A DNA stretch of 64,000 bases, taken from the NCBI RefSeq assembly GCF_021991835.1, contig NZ_JAHDAU010000002.1:124001-188000 (forward strand). The letters are read 5' to 3'. The notes below the pieces were generated by a model. It was not told the origin of the DNA and did not search any database. It saw only the letters and a program-made list of their open reading frames with translations. Origin of the DNA: Polaribacter sargassicola. Its GTDB lineage: Bacteria > Bacteroidota > Bacteroidia > Flavobacteriales > Flavobacteriaceae. The first letter of the stretch is position 1, and every line of letters starts with the position of its first letter. Position numbers and translations under genes: made by a program. Shown here one piece after another: positions 49,537 to 58,387 of this stretch.

Positions 49537-51014
49537 TACTTTTTAAGAAGATTATCAAATTCAGGTGAAATATTTAATTTAAAGATTAAAAAAACATATG
49601 ATATAATAATCAAAATACATTTTAAGATAATATTTATAATTGGATGAATAGGAAATTTCCAAATATAAATATCTCTTACAGGAAAATCCCAAAAATTAAA
49701 AGCTAGATATAAACCAATAATAACAAAAATCATTAAAAGTGATTTATTTGTAAAAGGCGTCATAGAAAATTTACTTTTTACAAAAAACAACTTAAACGTA
49801 TTTGCAGAAAATATAACTATTAATGTAGCTAAAGCTAAACCATCTGTACCTAAATCTAATTGATAATAGAAAAGTTTATTTAAAAAATAAACAGACAAAG
49901 CCATAAAAACACTTATTGGTAAAGTAATTCTATAAAACTTAGAATTATTAATAATTGCACCATTATTTCCTAAAAAACCATTGTATAGTTTTAATAAAGA
50001 AATCATTAAAACTACTAATGCTCCACCAGAATACTCTTTAGGTAAAAGATTAAATAACTGATTTACATTCGCATTTATTAAAACAAAAAATAGCCCACTA
50101 ATTAAAAGTAAATTAATAGAACTCTTTTTGTACAAAGAAGCTACTTCTAAATGATTTTCTTCATTTAATGTTTTAGACGTTAAAGGCTGTAAAATATTTA
50201 GCATAGCTCTACTTGGCGCCTCTATAAAAGAACCTATAAATACCGCTACAGAATAATAAGCAGCTTTTACTAAAGATTCTTTACCAGGAATCATAAACTT
50301 ATCAATATCTAAAATAATTGCGCCTGCACTACCGGCTAAAATAATATATCCAGAAAAACGTATTACCTCTTTAAAATTATCTGGTTTAGCAAATGTAAAT
50401 TTTGGCATGTATAAACTAAATGCATAAAACATCATTATAAACATTCTTATAAAGTAAGCTCCTGTTAAATAATAAATAAATTCAGACTTTGTTATTAATT
50501 CTAAATAGACTGCAAATAATAAAATCATTACTACAACTCTATTATAAAGCTCTTTTAAAATATTACCAAAAACAGATTGAAATTGCACTTTAGCCCAAGA
50601 ATAGAAAATTTCGAAATAAGAACAAGCTACAGCAATTAAATAAATTACAAGCGTGTAATCTTTTATAATAGGATTTTCTTTGGATAAATAATTACCGATT
50701 TCTTCGTAAAAAATATCACCAAAATATGCCAACGGTATAGCAATTAATAATGGTAAAAAAAGTACAGATGATAAAAATTTATCTTTTTCTGACTTTGTAA
50801 AATAACTAGAGTAAAACTTTACAATAGTATGATGGATACCTAAAGCTATTAATGGCATTAATAGATTAGATGTTGATAAAAGAAAAGTTACCAATCCATA
50901 ATATTCATCCTTTAAAAAACGAGTATATAAAAATAAGGTATTAATTCCGCCGAATAAAAAACCTAAATATATAAAAAGCGTGTTCTTTAAGGATTGTTTA
51001 AATACAACTCCCAT
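49527..51014 (-). CDS. Wzx-type oligosaccharide flippase
   Basis: A 495-residue protein with about 12-14 membrane segments, of the MATE/polysaccharide-transport superfamily that flips lipid-linked glycans. The N-terminus MGVVFKQSLKNTLFIYLGFL and FLGGINTLFLYTRFL-like first helices are typical. It lies 4 bases downstream of a glycosyltransferase gene and is the last gene of a three-gene glycan operon. The glycan structure is unknown. Confidence 0.88.
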   Translation of the reverse strand: MGVVFKQSLKNTLFIYLGFLFGGINTLFLYTRFLKDEYYGLVTFLLSTSNLLMPLIALGIHHTIVKFYSSYFTKSEKDKFLSSVLFLPLLIAIPLAYFGDIFYEEIGNYLSKENPIIKDYTLVIYLIAVACSYFEIFYSWAKVQFQSVFGNILKELYNRVVVMILLFAVYLELITKSEFIYYLTGAYFIRMFIMMFYAFSLYMPKFTFAKPDNFKEVIRFSGYIILAGSAGAIILDIDKFMIPGKESLVKAAYYSVAVFIGSFIEAPSRAMLNILQPLTSKTLNEENHLEVASLYKKSSINLLLISGLFFVLINANVNQLFNLLPKEYSGGALVVLMISLLKLYNGFLGNNGAIINNSKFYRITLPISVFMALSVYFLNKLFYYQLDLGTDGLALATLIVIFSANTFKLFFVKSKFSMTPFTNKSLLMIFVIIGLYLAFNFWDFPVRDIYIWKFPIHPIINIILKCILIIISYVFLIFKLNISPEFDNLLKKYYK

Positions 51015-51018
51015 AGCA

Positions 51019-52278
51019 CTATAAACTTTTAATTACAGAAGCTAACTCTTTGGTTAATTCTTTTCTGTGATATTTTTTAATATTATTAGAAACAACACTT
51101 AAGTTTCCTTTTTTATATTGATGATATAAACTATAAATTTCTTGCTTTAATTTTTTATCATCATTAAACTCAACTACTACTCCTGCATTTGTTTCTTCTA
51201 AAATTTTAGATAAATCTCCTTTTACCGGACCAATTGCTAAAATAGGTCTTTTAGATGTTAAATATTCAAATAATTTACCAGTTAAAATTCCTTCAGATTT
51301 TTCTACATTTGGTATTAACAATAACAAAACCTGGGCTTTTTTTTGATATTCTATAGCTTTATTATGAGAAACGTATCCAGCAAAATTTACATTATCTTCT
51401 AATTTATTTTTTATAATTTCCGTTTTAACTTCATCAGAAATATCTCCAACAAAATTAAGTTTTAAATCATTCTTAAACTCTATATTTTCTAAACAAAGAT
51501 CTTTTAAAACACTAAAAAGCAACTTTGGGTTACTCTGTTTTGGTAGCAAACCAATATAAGAAATTGTAAATTTTTTATCTAACCTTATTAAATTATTTGT
51601 TAAAACTTCATCATCAAAACCATTGGTAATTACTTCTACTCTTTTTGCTTTTTTAGCAAAATCTTTTTTTAAAGTATTACTTACTGTTAATATACAATCT
51701 GCATTTTTTAAAACAGAAGTTTCTAGTTTTTTATTTCTTTTTTTTGCAAAAGAAAGCTGATTAAAATCTTTATTATAGTATAGATCTGACCACGGATCTC
51801 TAAAATCTGCAATCCATTTTATCTTATTTTTTTGATGTAATTTCTCTGCAATTAAATGCATACTATGTGGCGGACCCGTAGAAATTACCACATCAATAGT
51901 ATTAGAATTTAAAAATGTTTGTAAATATTTTACTGAAGATTTAATCCAAAAAACTTTAGGGTCTGGAATAAAAAAATTACCTCTTACAAATGATAAAAAA
52001 CCTCCTTTACTTACATTAGAAACTCCATTTTTTTGATTCTTTTTTTTCTTCCAAAAAAGCAAATCTGTTGGTTCCCAAATTGGTTGTTTTAAAACCTTAA
52101 TATCTTTTGATATTTGATTTGCTAATGTTTTATCTTCCTTTAAATAATTTATGGTATCAACAGTATAAACTACAGGTTCAATATCAAAATTTTGTAAATA
52201 TTTCACAAACTTTAACCAACGTTGCACACCAGAACCTCCTGCTGGTGGCCAATAATATGTAATTATTAAGACTTTCAA
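51019..52278 (-). CDS. Glycosyltransferase, GT4-like
   Basis: A 419-residue GT-B enzyme. The N-terminal donor-independent domain starts VLIITYYWPPAGGSGVQRWL and the C-terminal nucleotide-sugar domain has EGILTGKLFEYLTSKRPILA (about 330-349), where the conserved Glu binds the donor. No membrane helix is predicted. It overlaps the preceding glycosyltransferase by 4 bases (ATGA), indicating translational coupling. Donor and acceptor are unknown. Confidence 0.9.
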   Translation of the reverse strand: MKVLIITYYWPPAGGSGVQRWLKFVKYLQNFDIEPVVYTVDTINYLKEDKTLANQISKDIKVLKQPIWEPTDLLFWKKKKNQKNGVSNVSKGGFLSFVRGNFFIPDPKVFWIKSSVKYLQTFLNSNTIDVVISTGPPHSMHLIAEKLHQKNKIKWIADFRDPWSDLYYNKDFNQLSFAKKRNKKLETSVLKNADCILTVSNTLKKDFAKKAKRVEVITNGFDDEVLTNNLIRLDKKFTISYIGLLPKQSNPKLLFSVLKDLCLENIEFKNDLKLNFVGDISDEVKTEIIKNKLEDNVNFAGYVSHNKAIEYQKKAQVLLLLIPNVEKSEGILTGKLFEYLTSKRPILAIGPVKGDLSKILEETNAGVVVEFNDDKKLKQEIYSLYHQYKKGNLSVVSNNIKKYHRKELTKELASVIKSL

Positions 52279-53465
52279 GATTGTAAATTATCGTATAAAC
52301 TAATAAGTTTTTTTGATGTTTGTTCCCAAGAAAATTCTTCATCAATAAGACGTTTACCATTTTTACCTAGCTCGTTTCTTAAATCTTTATCTTTATAAAG
52401 CTTTATAATTTTATCAGAAAAATCATTTACATCTCTATCTTTATGTACCAAACCTGCTTTATTTTTTTCTACAATTTTCTTTTGAGCGATTGCATTACTA
52501 ACTAAAAGTGGTTTTGAAAAACTCATGTACTGAAAAATTTTATTAGCATATGCAAGGTCGTGTTGTGCATTTCTATGTAATGGCGAAATACAAATATTAC
52601 TGGCTAAAATATAAGACTGAAATAATGATACATTTTGCCAACCTTCAAAATCTACAAATTTTTCTAATTTTAAATTTGCAACTTGTTCTTTTAAAACAAC
52701 ATCTGTTGTGTTTTTACCCACAATTACCAATTTAATATTTGGTATTATTTCTTTTAAAAAACTAAGAGACTCTATAGCGGTTTGTAAACCTCTTCTTAAA
52801 TGTGTGTCGCCTAAATATAAAATAACAAAATTCTTTTTGTATTTATCTACAATCAATTTATCTACTGTATAATCTTTATAAAACGATTGTCTAATAGTAT
52901 TTGGTACTAAAACTAGCTTGTTTTTAGAAGTATGAATTCTTTTTGCTAAATCTTCTAAAAATTCTGGTGAAACAGAAATAACTTTATTTGCTTTTTCTAT
53001 AAACTCCTTTTCTTTCTTTTTCCATTTTTCTGGTGAAATAATATATTTTCCAGGAAATTTTTGAAGATGTGGATACAACTTCATAACCTCTGGCATATTA
53101 TCATGTAAATCTAAAATTACAGGTAAATTAAAATGTTTATTTACATTAAAAACAGCTTCTGCAATTCTAATATCATGTATATGTAAAGCTTCTATTTTTG
53201 TATCTTTTATAAATTGATGAATTTTTTTACCCATCAAAAAATGATACAAAGAAAAAGTATACGCTAAAGCGGATAATTTATATTCTAGTTTATTAGAGTT
53301 ATATCTTTTTACTTTAATTCCGTTTATAACTTCAGTAGATTTTTCATCTGAATATTTTAAACAAAACAGAAAAACATTATGCCCTGCTTTTACCAAAGAA
53401 ATTGCTTCATTTTCTACTCTAGGATCTGGTGGAAACGGAGCATCTAAAATCATTCCTATATTCAT
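52275..53465 (-). CDS. Glycosyltransferase, GT4-like
   Basis: A 396-residue GT-B enzyme beginning MNIGMILDAPFPPDPRVENE. The acceptor-side domain spans about 1-195 and the donor-side domain about 205-390, with ICISPLHRNAQHDLAYANKI and FQYMSFSKPLLVSN near 290-320. It is the first gene of the glycan operon. The 364 bases upstream contain regulatory elements for the neighbouring AraC/TPR gene. Confidence 0.9.
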   Translation of the reverse strand: MNIGMILDAPFPPDPRVENEAISLVKAGHNVFLFCLKYSDEKSTEVINGIKVKRYNSNKLEYKLSALAYTFSLYHFLMGKKIHQFIKDTKIEALHIHDIRIAEAVFNVNKHFNLPVILDLHDNMPEVMKLYPHLQKFPGKYIISPEKWKKKEKEFIEKANKVISVSPEFLEDLAKRIHTSKNKLVLVPNTIRQSFYKDYTVDKLIVDKYKKNFVILYLGDTHLRRGLQTAIESLSFLKEIIPNIKLVIVGKNTTDVVLKEQVANLKLEKFVDFEGWQNVSLFQSYILASNICISPLHRNAQHDLAYANKIFQYMSFSKPLLVSNAIAQKKIVEKNKAGLVHKDRDVNDFSDKIIKLYKDKDLRNELGKNGKRLIDEEFSWEQTSKKLISLYDNLQS

Positions 53466-53618
53466 ACTTTATTTCTTAAAGTTAAAAATGAAACCTAATC
53501 TCTTTTTTGATTTAATTTTTATTTGATTTTTGATTTTAACTTGAATAATTAATTTAAAATATACTCTTTTTAAAAAGTAAATTTATGAAGAATAATATAG
53601 GTAATCACAAAACCGCAT

Positions 53619-53705
53619 AAAAAAAGAGATGATAAAATCATCCCTTTTTTTCTTTCTCAAAATAAATAGCTTCCCCCAAAGCGTCTATTATTGCCCTCAA
53701 ATATA
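53619..53705 (-). ncRNA. Candidate small RNA, about 70 nt
   Basis: On the minus strand: a -7 element TATATTTG (53705-53698), then a GCTT-TGGGGG-AAGC hairpin (53682-53669), and a terminator-like stem A7GGGATGAT/ATCATCTCT7 with a T run ending near 53619. The terminator stem pairs better on this strand (G-U instead of an A-C mismatch). No -33 TTG is present and there is no expression evidence. Confidence 0.4.
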
Positions 53706-53711
53706 CCACTA

Positions 53712-53728
53712 TATAGGTATATTACCTA
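53712..53728. promoter_or_regulatory. Inverted repeat ATAGGTA/TACCTAT overlapping the AraC/TPR promoter
   Basis: ATAGGTA-TAT-TACCTAT with a 3-base centre. The right arm overlaps the first base pairs of the plus-strand -7 element. A further ATAGGTA is at about 53597-53603. This looks like an operator, possibly for the AraC/TPR protein itself. Confidence 0.45.
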
Positions 53729-53734
53729 TATTTG
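53727..53734 (+). promoter_or_regulatory. -7 element of the AraC/TPR gene
   Basis: TATATTTG matches TAnnTTTG. A TTG at -33 is lacking, which suits activator control. Confidence 0.5.
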
Positions 53735-53829
53735 CCTTAGTCTTTTTATAAAAAGCACAGTCAAAATGTTAAAAATATCAATTTTTAATATAAATAAATT
53801 CAACATTTCAATTACTCGTAATTAAATTA

Positions 53830-55530
53830 ATGAAAAGAATAAATAAAAAAAAATTATTACTTATCCTTATTTGTTGCTGTAATCTCGTTTTCTCTCAAAC
53901 AAACGAAAAAGATCAGTTTTATATTGATAAAATAATTTCTTTTACAGATTCTAATAATGACAGTTTAATTTATTATGCCAATAGATTAAAAGACTCTAAA
54001 AACTTATGTAATTATTATTATGCAATAAACATAGAAGCAAAAGCATTTTATCAAAAAGGAAACCTAAAAGAATCTGAAAAAAAAACGTTGTTTGTTTTAA
54101 AAAATCTAAAAACAGCAAATACAATAGATAAAACTTGTTTTAAGAATATAAAAAATAATGCACTAAATAGACTTTTTTGGGTTTATAAAAACCAGAATAA
54201 ATTTCATGAAGCTTTTGATGTTATTATGGAAAAAAGAAAATTTATCAACAGTTTTCCTACAAAAGATAACTACGATAAATCTAACCTTATTTCTACTGAT
54301 AAAAATTTAGCTATTATTAAAAAAATATTAGGGTTACACGAAGAGTCTAGAACTTTATTAAAAGAAATGTTGCCCAAATTACCTTCTATTTATAAAGGTT
54401 TAAATGTAGATGAAAATACATTAAAGCTAAACATTGCATCTACTTTAAATTTAATTGGAGAATCTTATTTAGAAACCTATACAAATAACAATAGTCATCA
54501 TTTAGATTCTGCAAAAACTTATTTTAGAAAAGCTTTTGAAGTCTCTAAAACTTTTAAACCTGCTCATAAAAACTCTGAAGCTTTATATCAATTAAGACTT
54601 TCAGAAATTTTAATTGCTCAAAAAAATTATAAAGAAGCATTAAAAATTATAAGAAAATACAATGCTTTTTCTAAAGAGTTTAGAATTAAACAGGTTACAA
54701 ATAATTTAAAGACAATTTGTTTTTATCAACTAAAAAATAATGACTCTACTCTTTATTATGGTAAACAGTTTTTAAAAGAACACTCTAAAAAAAGTATTGA
54801 TAAAAAAAGTTTGATTTCTATTTACGATATTTTAGCGAATCAATACTATAAAAATAAACAGATTGATAGTGCTTACAAATATTCTGAACTAACAATTAAA
54901 GAATTAAATGATTTAAACAAAAATAAAACCGAAGCAAACAAATCTCATCATTTATACGATTATAACAATGCTTTAGAATTAAACACTTTAATTCTAAACA
55001 AAGAAAAAGGCAATAAAAATATATTAATTATTGGTATTTTAATTATTACTCTTATTAGCTTTTTTATTGTTTATATTTTATCTAAAAAAAATAAAAACAT
55101 TACTAATGATTTAGTTGATGTTAAAGCTGAAATAAATAAAGAACCAATACAACAAAAAAAAGAATATAATATTGATAAAAATTTAGAAATAGAACTTTTA
55201 AAAGGTATTAATAAACTTGAAAAATCTACAGATTTCTTATCTGCAGACTTTAATATTAATTTTCTTGCTAAAAAATTAAACACCAATACATCTTACTTAT
55301 CTTATCTTATAAATAAAGAGTATAACCAAACTTTTAAACAATACACTACTACTTTAAGAATAGAATATTTAATTAAAAAATTAAATGAAGAGAGTAAATT
55401 TAGAAATTACACAATTCAATCTTTAGCGGAAGAAATTGGCTATACAAATGCTTCTTCTTTTACACGAGCTTTTAAGAAATATAAGGGTGTAACTCCTTCT
55501 GAATTTATAAAGTCTTTAAAAAATAATTAA
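53830..55530 (+). CDS. Membrane-bound AraC-type regulator with TPR sensor domain
   Basis: A 566-residue protein: signal/anchor segment (about 7-22), a periplasmic TPR-like helical region (about 25-385), a membrane helix (about 399-418, ILIIGILIITLISFFIVYIL), a charged linker, and a C-terminal AraC DNA-binding domain (about 455-563) with FLAKKLNTNTSYLSYLINKE and LAEEIGYTNASSFTRAFKKY as the two helix-turn-helix motifs. This one-piece sensor-regulator type is abundant in Flavobacteriia. The stop codon is directly adjacent to that of the convergent YfhO gene. Confidence 0.9.
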   Translation: MKRINKKKLLLILICCCNLVFSQTNEKDQFYIDKIISFTDSNNDSLIYYANRLKDSKNLCNYYYAINIEAKAFYQKGNLKESEKKTLFVLKNLKTANTIDKTCFKNIKNNALNRLFWVYKNQNKFHEAFDVIMEKRKFINSFPTKDNYDKSNLISTDKNLAIIKKILGLHEESRTLLKEMLPKLPSIYKGLNVDENTLKLNIASTLNLIGESYLETYTNNNSHHLDSAKTYFRKAFEVSKTFKPAHKNSEALYQLRLSEILIAQKNYKEALKIIRKYNAFSKEFRIKQVTNNLKTICFYQLKNNDSTLYYGKQFLKEHSKKSIDKKSLISIYDILANQYYKNKQIDSAYKYSELTIKELNDLNKNKTEANKSHHLYDYNNALELNTLILNKEKGNKNILIIGILIITLISFFIVYILSKKNKNITNDLVDVKAEINKEPIQQKKEYNIDKNLEIELLKGINKLEKSTDFLSADFNINFLAKKLNTNTSYLSYLINKEYNQTFKQYTTTLRIEYLIKKLNEESKFRNYTIQSLAEEIGYTNASSFTRAFKKYKGVTPSEFIKSLKNN

Positions 55531-57942
55531 TTATTTTTTCTTCTTTTTTTCATAAAAAAACCAACCTACAGGTATTAACAATAATAAACAGTAAGAAGAT
55601 AAAGAAATTATTTTTCCTTGTTTAATAACTTTTGGTTCAAACTTAAATTCTATTGTATGTTCTCCTTTAGGTATTATCATTCCTCTTAGCACATAATTTA
55701 CTCTATAATGTGGCGTTAACTTTCCGTCTAAATAAGCATTCCATCCATCTTTATAATAGATTTCAGAAAAAACAGCAAATTGTTCTTTTTCGGTTTTAGA
55801 TTGATAAGACAAATAATTAACATCATATTCTAACAAACTTATAATTGCTGTAGAATCTTTTTCTTGTATAAAGTTGATTTTATTTTCTAATTGATTTACA
55901 TCTAAAACAGCTGTGCTTTTTGTATTTAAAGAATCTAAAGCCTGCATTTCTTCATTTGCAGAGTTTACAACTTTTACTTTGTCTACAAACCAAACATTGC
56001 CATTTGCATCAGGATTTAATTGCGCTTGTTTTTCTCCTTTATCATTACCTATAATAAAATACTTGGTGTTTAACATATTTAAAACCTGCATATTATTTTT
56101 GGCAATCTGATAATCGAATAATTCTTGATAACGACCTAATTTAGCTGCATGATAACCACCAATAGATTGATGAAAATAAGAAGTAACTCCATCAATCATT
56201 GGATTTACTGTAAAATTTCCAACTCTAAAATGTGTTTTATCTTTTAAAATTAATTGATCTGCAACAGATGCTGTAAATGGTTTTTCTACTTTTCTTGCAG
56301 AACTAAAATCATCTACATTTATATATTTCTTATCAACAGAAATTAAATCGAAAAGAATAAAAACACCTAATATAGTTATTGCAAAGATTTGTTTTAATTT
56401 ATCTTTTAAAAACAACCATAAAACACCGGCAGAAAGAAATATTAATAGTAAAGTACGAAAAGTATCTGCTAATAACATCGATTTTCTATCTGCAATTATA
56501 GCATCTATTAAACCTGGTAATTGATTGTATTGAGAATCTCTTATTCCTTGAAAAGTAGAAAATCCATGAGCCATTAAAAAACCAACTACAACTAAACCTC
56601 CAAAAGCATAAACTGCTTTTTTTAATGCATCTTGTTTTTCTTCTTTAGTGTTTTTTGATGAAAAGAATTCTTTTAGAGCTAAAACACCCAAAATAGGCAC
56701 ACTTAATTCTGTAATTACTTGTATAGAAGAAACCGCTCTAAACTTATTATAAAGCGGAAAATACTCGATAAAAAAGTCGGTTAAAATACTAAAATTTCTT
56801 CCCCAACTCATTATAATAGAAAATACTGTTACAGCAACTAACCATTGTTTTAAACGTCCTTTTACTAAAAATATCCCTAAAAAGAATAGAAAGAAAATAA
56901 CAGCACCAATATATGCAGGTGCTTCTATAATAGTTTGATCTCCCCAATATGTTAAAGCTTGCTCAGAATAATCTTTTGCTACTTTTTTACCAGCAGCATT
57001 TTCTATTGTTTCAAAAAAGTTAGAATCTTCTCCTAATTGCTCTACTGTTCCTCCGCCCATAAAACGAGGAATAAACAGATTAAAAGTTTCTAATTTTGCA
57101 TAACTGTATTCTGTAATATAAGCCTTATCTAAACCTTTAGATGCTTCTTTTTTTGTACCATCTGTATTAATTGTTAACTCAGATTTTCCTCTTGTACTAT
57201 TATCTGCATATTCTTTCATTGCCATTAAACGAGGAGAATTTGCACCAATACCTAATAAAATTGCAGCAATAATTACAGCCACTTGCTTTATAAATTGTGG
57301 AACTAATTTTTCTTTAATTGCATTTATTAACTCTACAATACCCAAAATAAGTAAAGAAAAACCTAAATAATAGGTCATTTGTGGGTGATTTGTATAAATC
57401 TCTAAAGCCATTGCAAGTCCTGTAATAACAAAACCTAAAATATAACGCTTGTTAAAAACCAATAAAATTCCGGCCAAGACTAAAGGCATATAAGCTATTG
57501 CATGTGCTTTTGCATTATGTCCAGCCCCAAAAATTATAATTAAGTATGTTGAAAAACCAAAAGCAAGAGAACCTAAAATAGCTAATCTCCAATCAATTTT
57601 TAAAGCCATCATTAACACAAAAAAGCTTAAAAAATATAAAAAAGTGTAATCTGCTGGTCTTGGTAAAAAACGTAAAACCTTATCTAAACCTCTTACAAAA
57701 TCATTAGGATAATATGTACTTACCTGGTAAGTTGGCATTCCGCTAAAAGAAGCTCCGGTCCAATAAGGTTCTGTATTTTTTTCTGCTCTAAAATCATTAA
57801 TCTCTTTTACCATTCCTCTAAACTGAGTAATGTCTGATTGATTTAATTTTTGTCCTTTTAAAACAGGATGAAAATATATAATTGATGCTAATGCAAAAAT
57901 AGCAATGGCAATTATATAGGGTAAAATTTTAGTAAACTTCAT
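55531..57942 (-). CDS. YfhO family multi-pass membrane protein
   Basis: An 803-residue protein with about 12-14 membrane segments and a large C-terminal exported domain (about 560-775) before a final membrane helix and KKKKK tail. It belongs to the YfhO/GT-C-like superfamily; relatives glycosylate teichoic acids or other surface polymers in Firmicutes. In Bacteroidota the gene is commonly next to GT4 genes, as here. The exact activity is unknown. It starts 3 bases after the stop of the DUF4834 gene. Confidence 0.85.
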   Translation of the reverse strand: MKFTKILPYIIAIAIFALASIIYFHPVLKGQKLNQSDITQFRGMVKEINDFRAEKNTEPYWTGASFSGMPTYQVSTYYPNDFVRGLDKVLRFLPRPADYTFLYFLSFFVLMMALKIDWRLAILGSLAFGFSTYLIIIFGAGHNAKAHAIAYMPLVLAGILLVFNKRYILGFVITGLAMALEIYTNHPQMTYYLGFSLLILGIVELINAIKEKLVPQFIKQVAVIIAAILLGIGANSPRLMAMKEYADNSTRGKSELTINTDGTKKEASKGLDKAYITEYSYAKLETFNLFIPRFMGGGTVEQLGEDSNFFETIENAAGKKVAKDYSEQALTYWGDQTIIEAPAYIGAVIFFLFFLGIFLVKGRLKQWLVAVTVFSIIMSWGRNFSILTDFFIEYFPLYNKFRAVSSIQVITELSVPILGVLALKEFFSSKNTKEEKQDALKKAVYAFGGLVVVGFLMAHGFSTFQGIRDSQYNQLPGLIDAIIADRKSMLLADTFRTLLLIFLSAGVLWLFLKDKLKQIFAITILGVFILFDLISVDKKYINVDDFSSARKVEKPFTASVADQLILKDKTHFRVGNFTVNPMIDGVTSYFHQSIGGYHAAKLGRYQELFDYQIAKNNMQVLNMLNTKYFIIGNDKGEKQAQLNPDANGNVWFVDKVKVVNSANEEMQALDSLNTKSTAVLDVNQLENKINFIQEKDSTAIISLLEYDVNYLSYQSKTEKEQFAVFSEIYYKDGWNAYLDGKLTPHYRVNYVLRGMIIPKGEHTIEFKFEPKVIKQGKIISLSSYCLLLLIPVGWFFYEKKKKK

Positions 57943-57945
57943 AAA

Positions 57946-58212
57946 TTAGTCTATTTCCTCAAAATCAACATATTCTCCTACAGAGTTTTTGCTTTGTTTT
58001 TGGCTTATTGGTTTCTTATCAATAACTGTTTCTCCTTCAGAAACATCACTTTTGGGTCTTTGCGAACCTCTATTATATTGCTGTTCTGCCTTTTTTTGTA
58101 TGGTTTCTGCTGCCTTTTTCATTAAAAAAGGAGCAAATAAACGTGCCAAAAATTTAAAAGCATAATAAAATACTAAAATGTAAAGAATTGTCTTAAATAA
58201 TCCTGCTAACAT
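57946..58212 (-). CDS. DUF4834 family small membrane protein
   Basis: An 88-residue protein with one N-terminal membrane helix (LFKTILYILVFYYAFKFLAR) and a charged C-terminal tail ending VGEYVDFEEID. DUF4834 has no known function but regularly precedes YfhO genes in Flavobacteriia. On the minus strand a TATTTTTG -7 element lies 24 bases upstream. Confidence 0.82.
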   Translation of the reverse strand: MLAGLFKTILYILVFYYAFKFLARLFAPFLMKKAAETIQKKAEQQYNRGSQRPKSDVSEGETVIDKKPISQKQSKNSVGEYVDFEEID

Positions 58213-58235
58213 AGTTCTATTTATAAAAAATTAAT

Positions 58236-58243
58236 CAAAAATA
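58236..58243 (-). promoter_or_regulatory. -7 element of the DUF4834-YfhO operon
   Basis: Minus-strand TATTTTTG (TAnnTTTG). A second such element on the plus strand, TATGTTTG (58337-58344), serves the divergent gene. The 10-base palindrome CACAATTGTG (58254-58263) lies between them. Confidence 0.45.
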
Positions 58244-58336
58244 ACAATTTGAACACAATTGTGGCGTTTACAATCTATAAAACTTTCATAAACTCAAAAA
58301 AGTATGGTTTGCTTTTAAAAAGCAGCATATTTATCC

Positions 58337-58344
58337 TATGTTTG
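58337..58344 (+). promoter_or_regulatory. -7 element of the outer membrane protein gene
   Basis: TATGTTTG (TAnnTTTG), 43 bases before the ATG; no TTG at the standard -33 distance. Confidence 0.45.
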
Positions 58345-58387
58345 TCTTATTTGATAGTTACTTATTTATATAATTGTATTATAATTT

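Larger units (their letters stand above)
53466..53829. other. Gene-free 364-base region with divergent promoter elements
   Basis: No credible coding frame. The AT-rich left part (53466-53595) shows nothing recognisable. The rest holds a terminator-shaped hairpin (53619-53653), a small hairpin with a C5/G5 loop (53669-53682), two opposed -7 elements (53698-53705 minus, 53727-53734 plus), an inverted repeat ATAGGTA/TACCTAT between them, and an approximately 95-base leader of the AraC/TPR gene. Confidence 0.6.
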
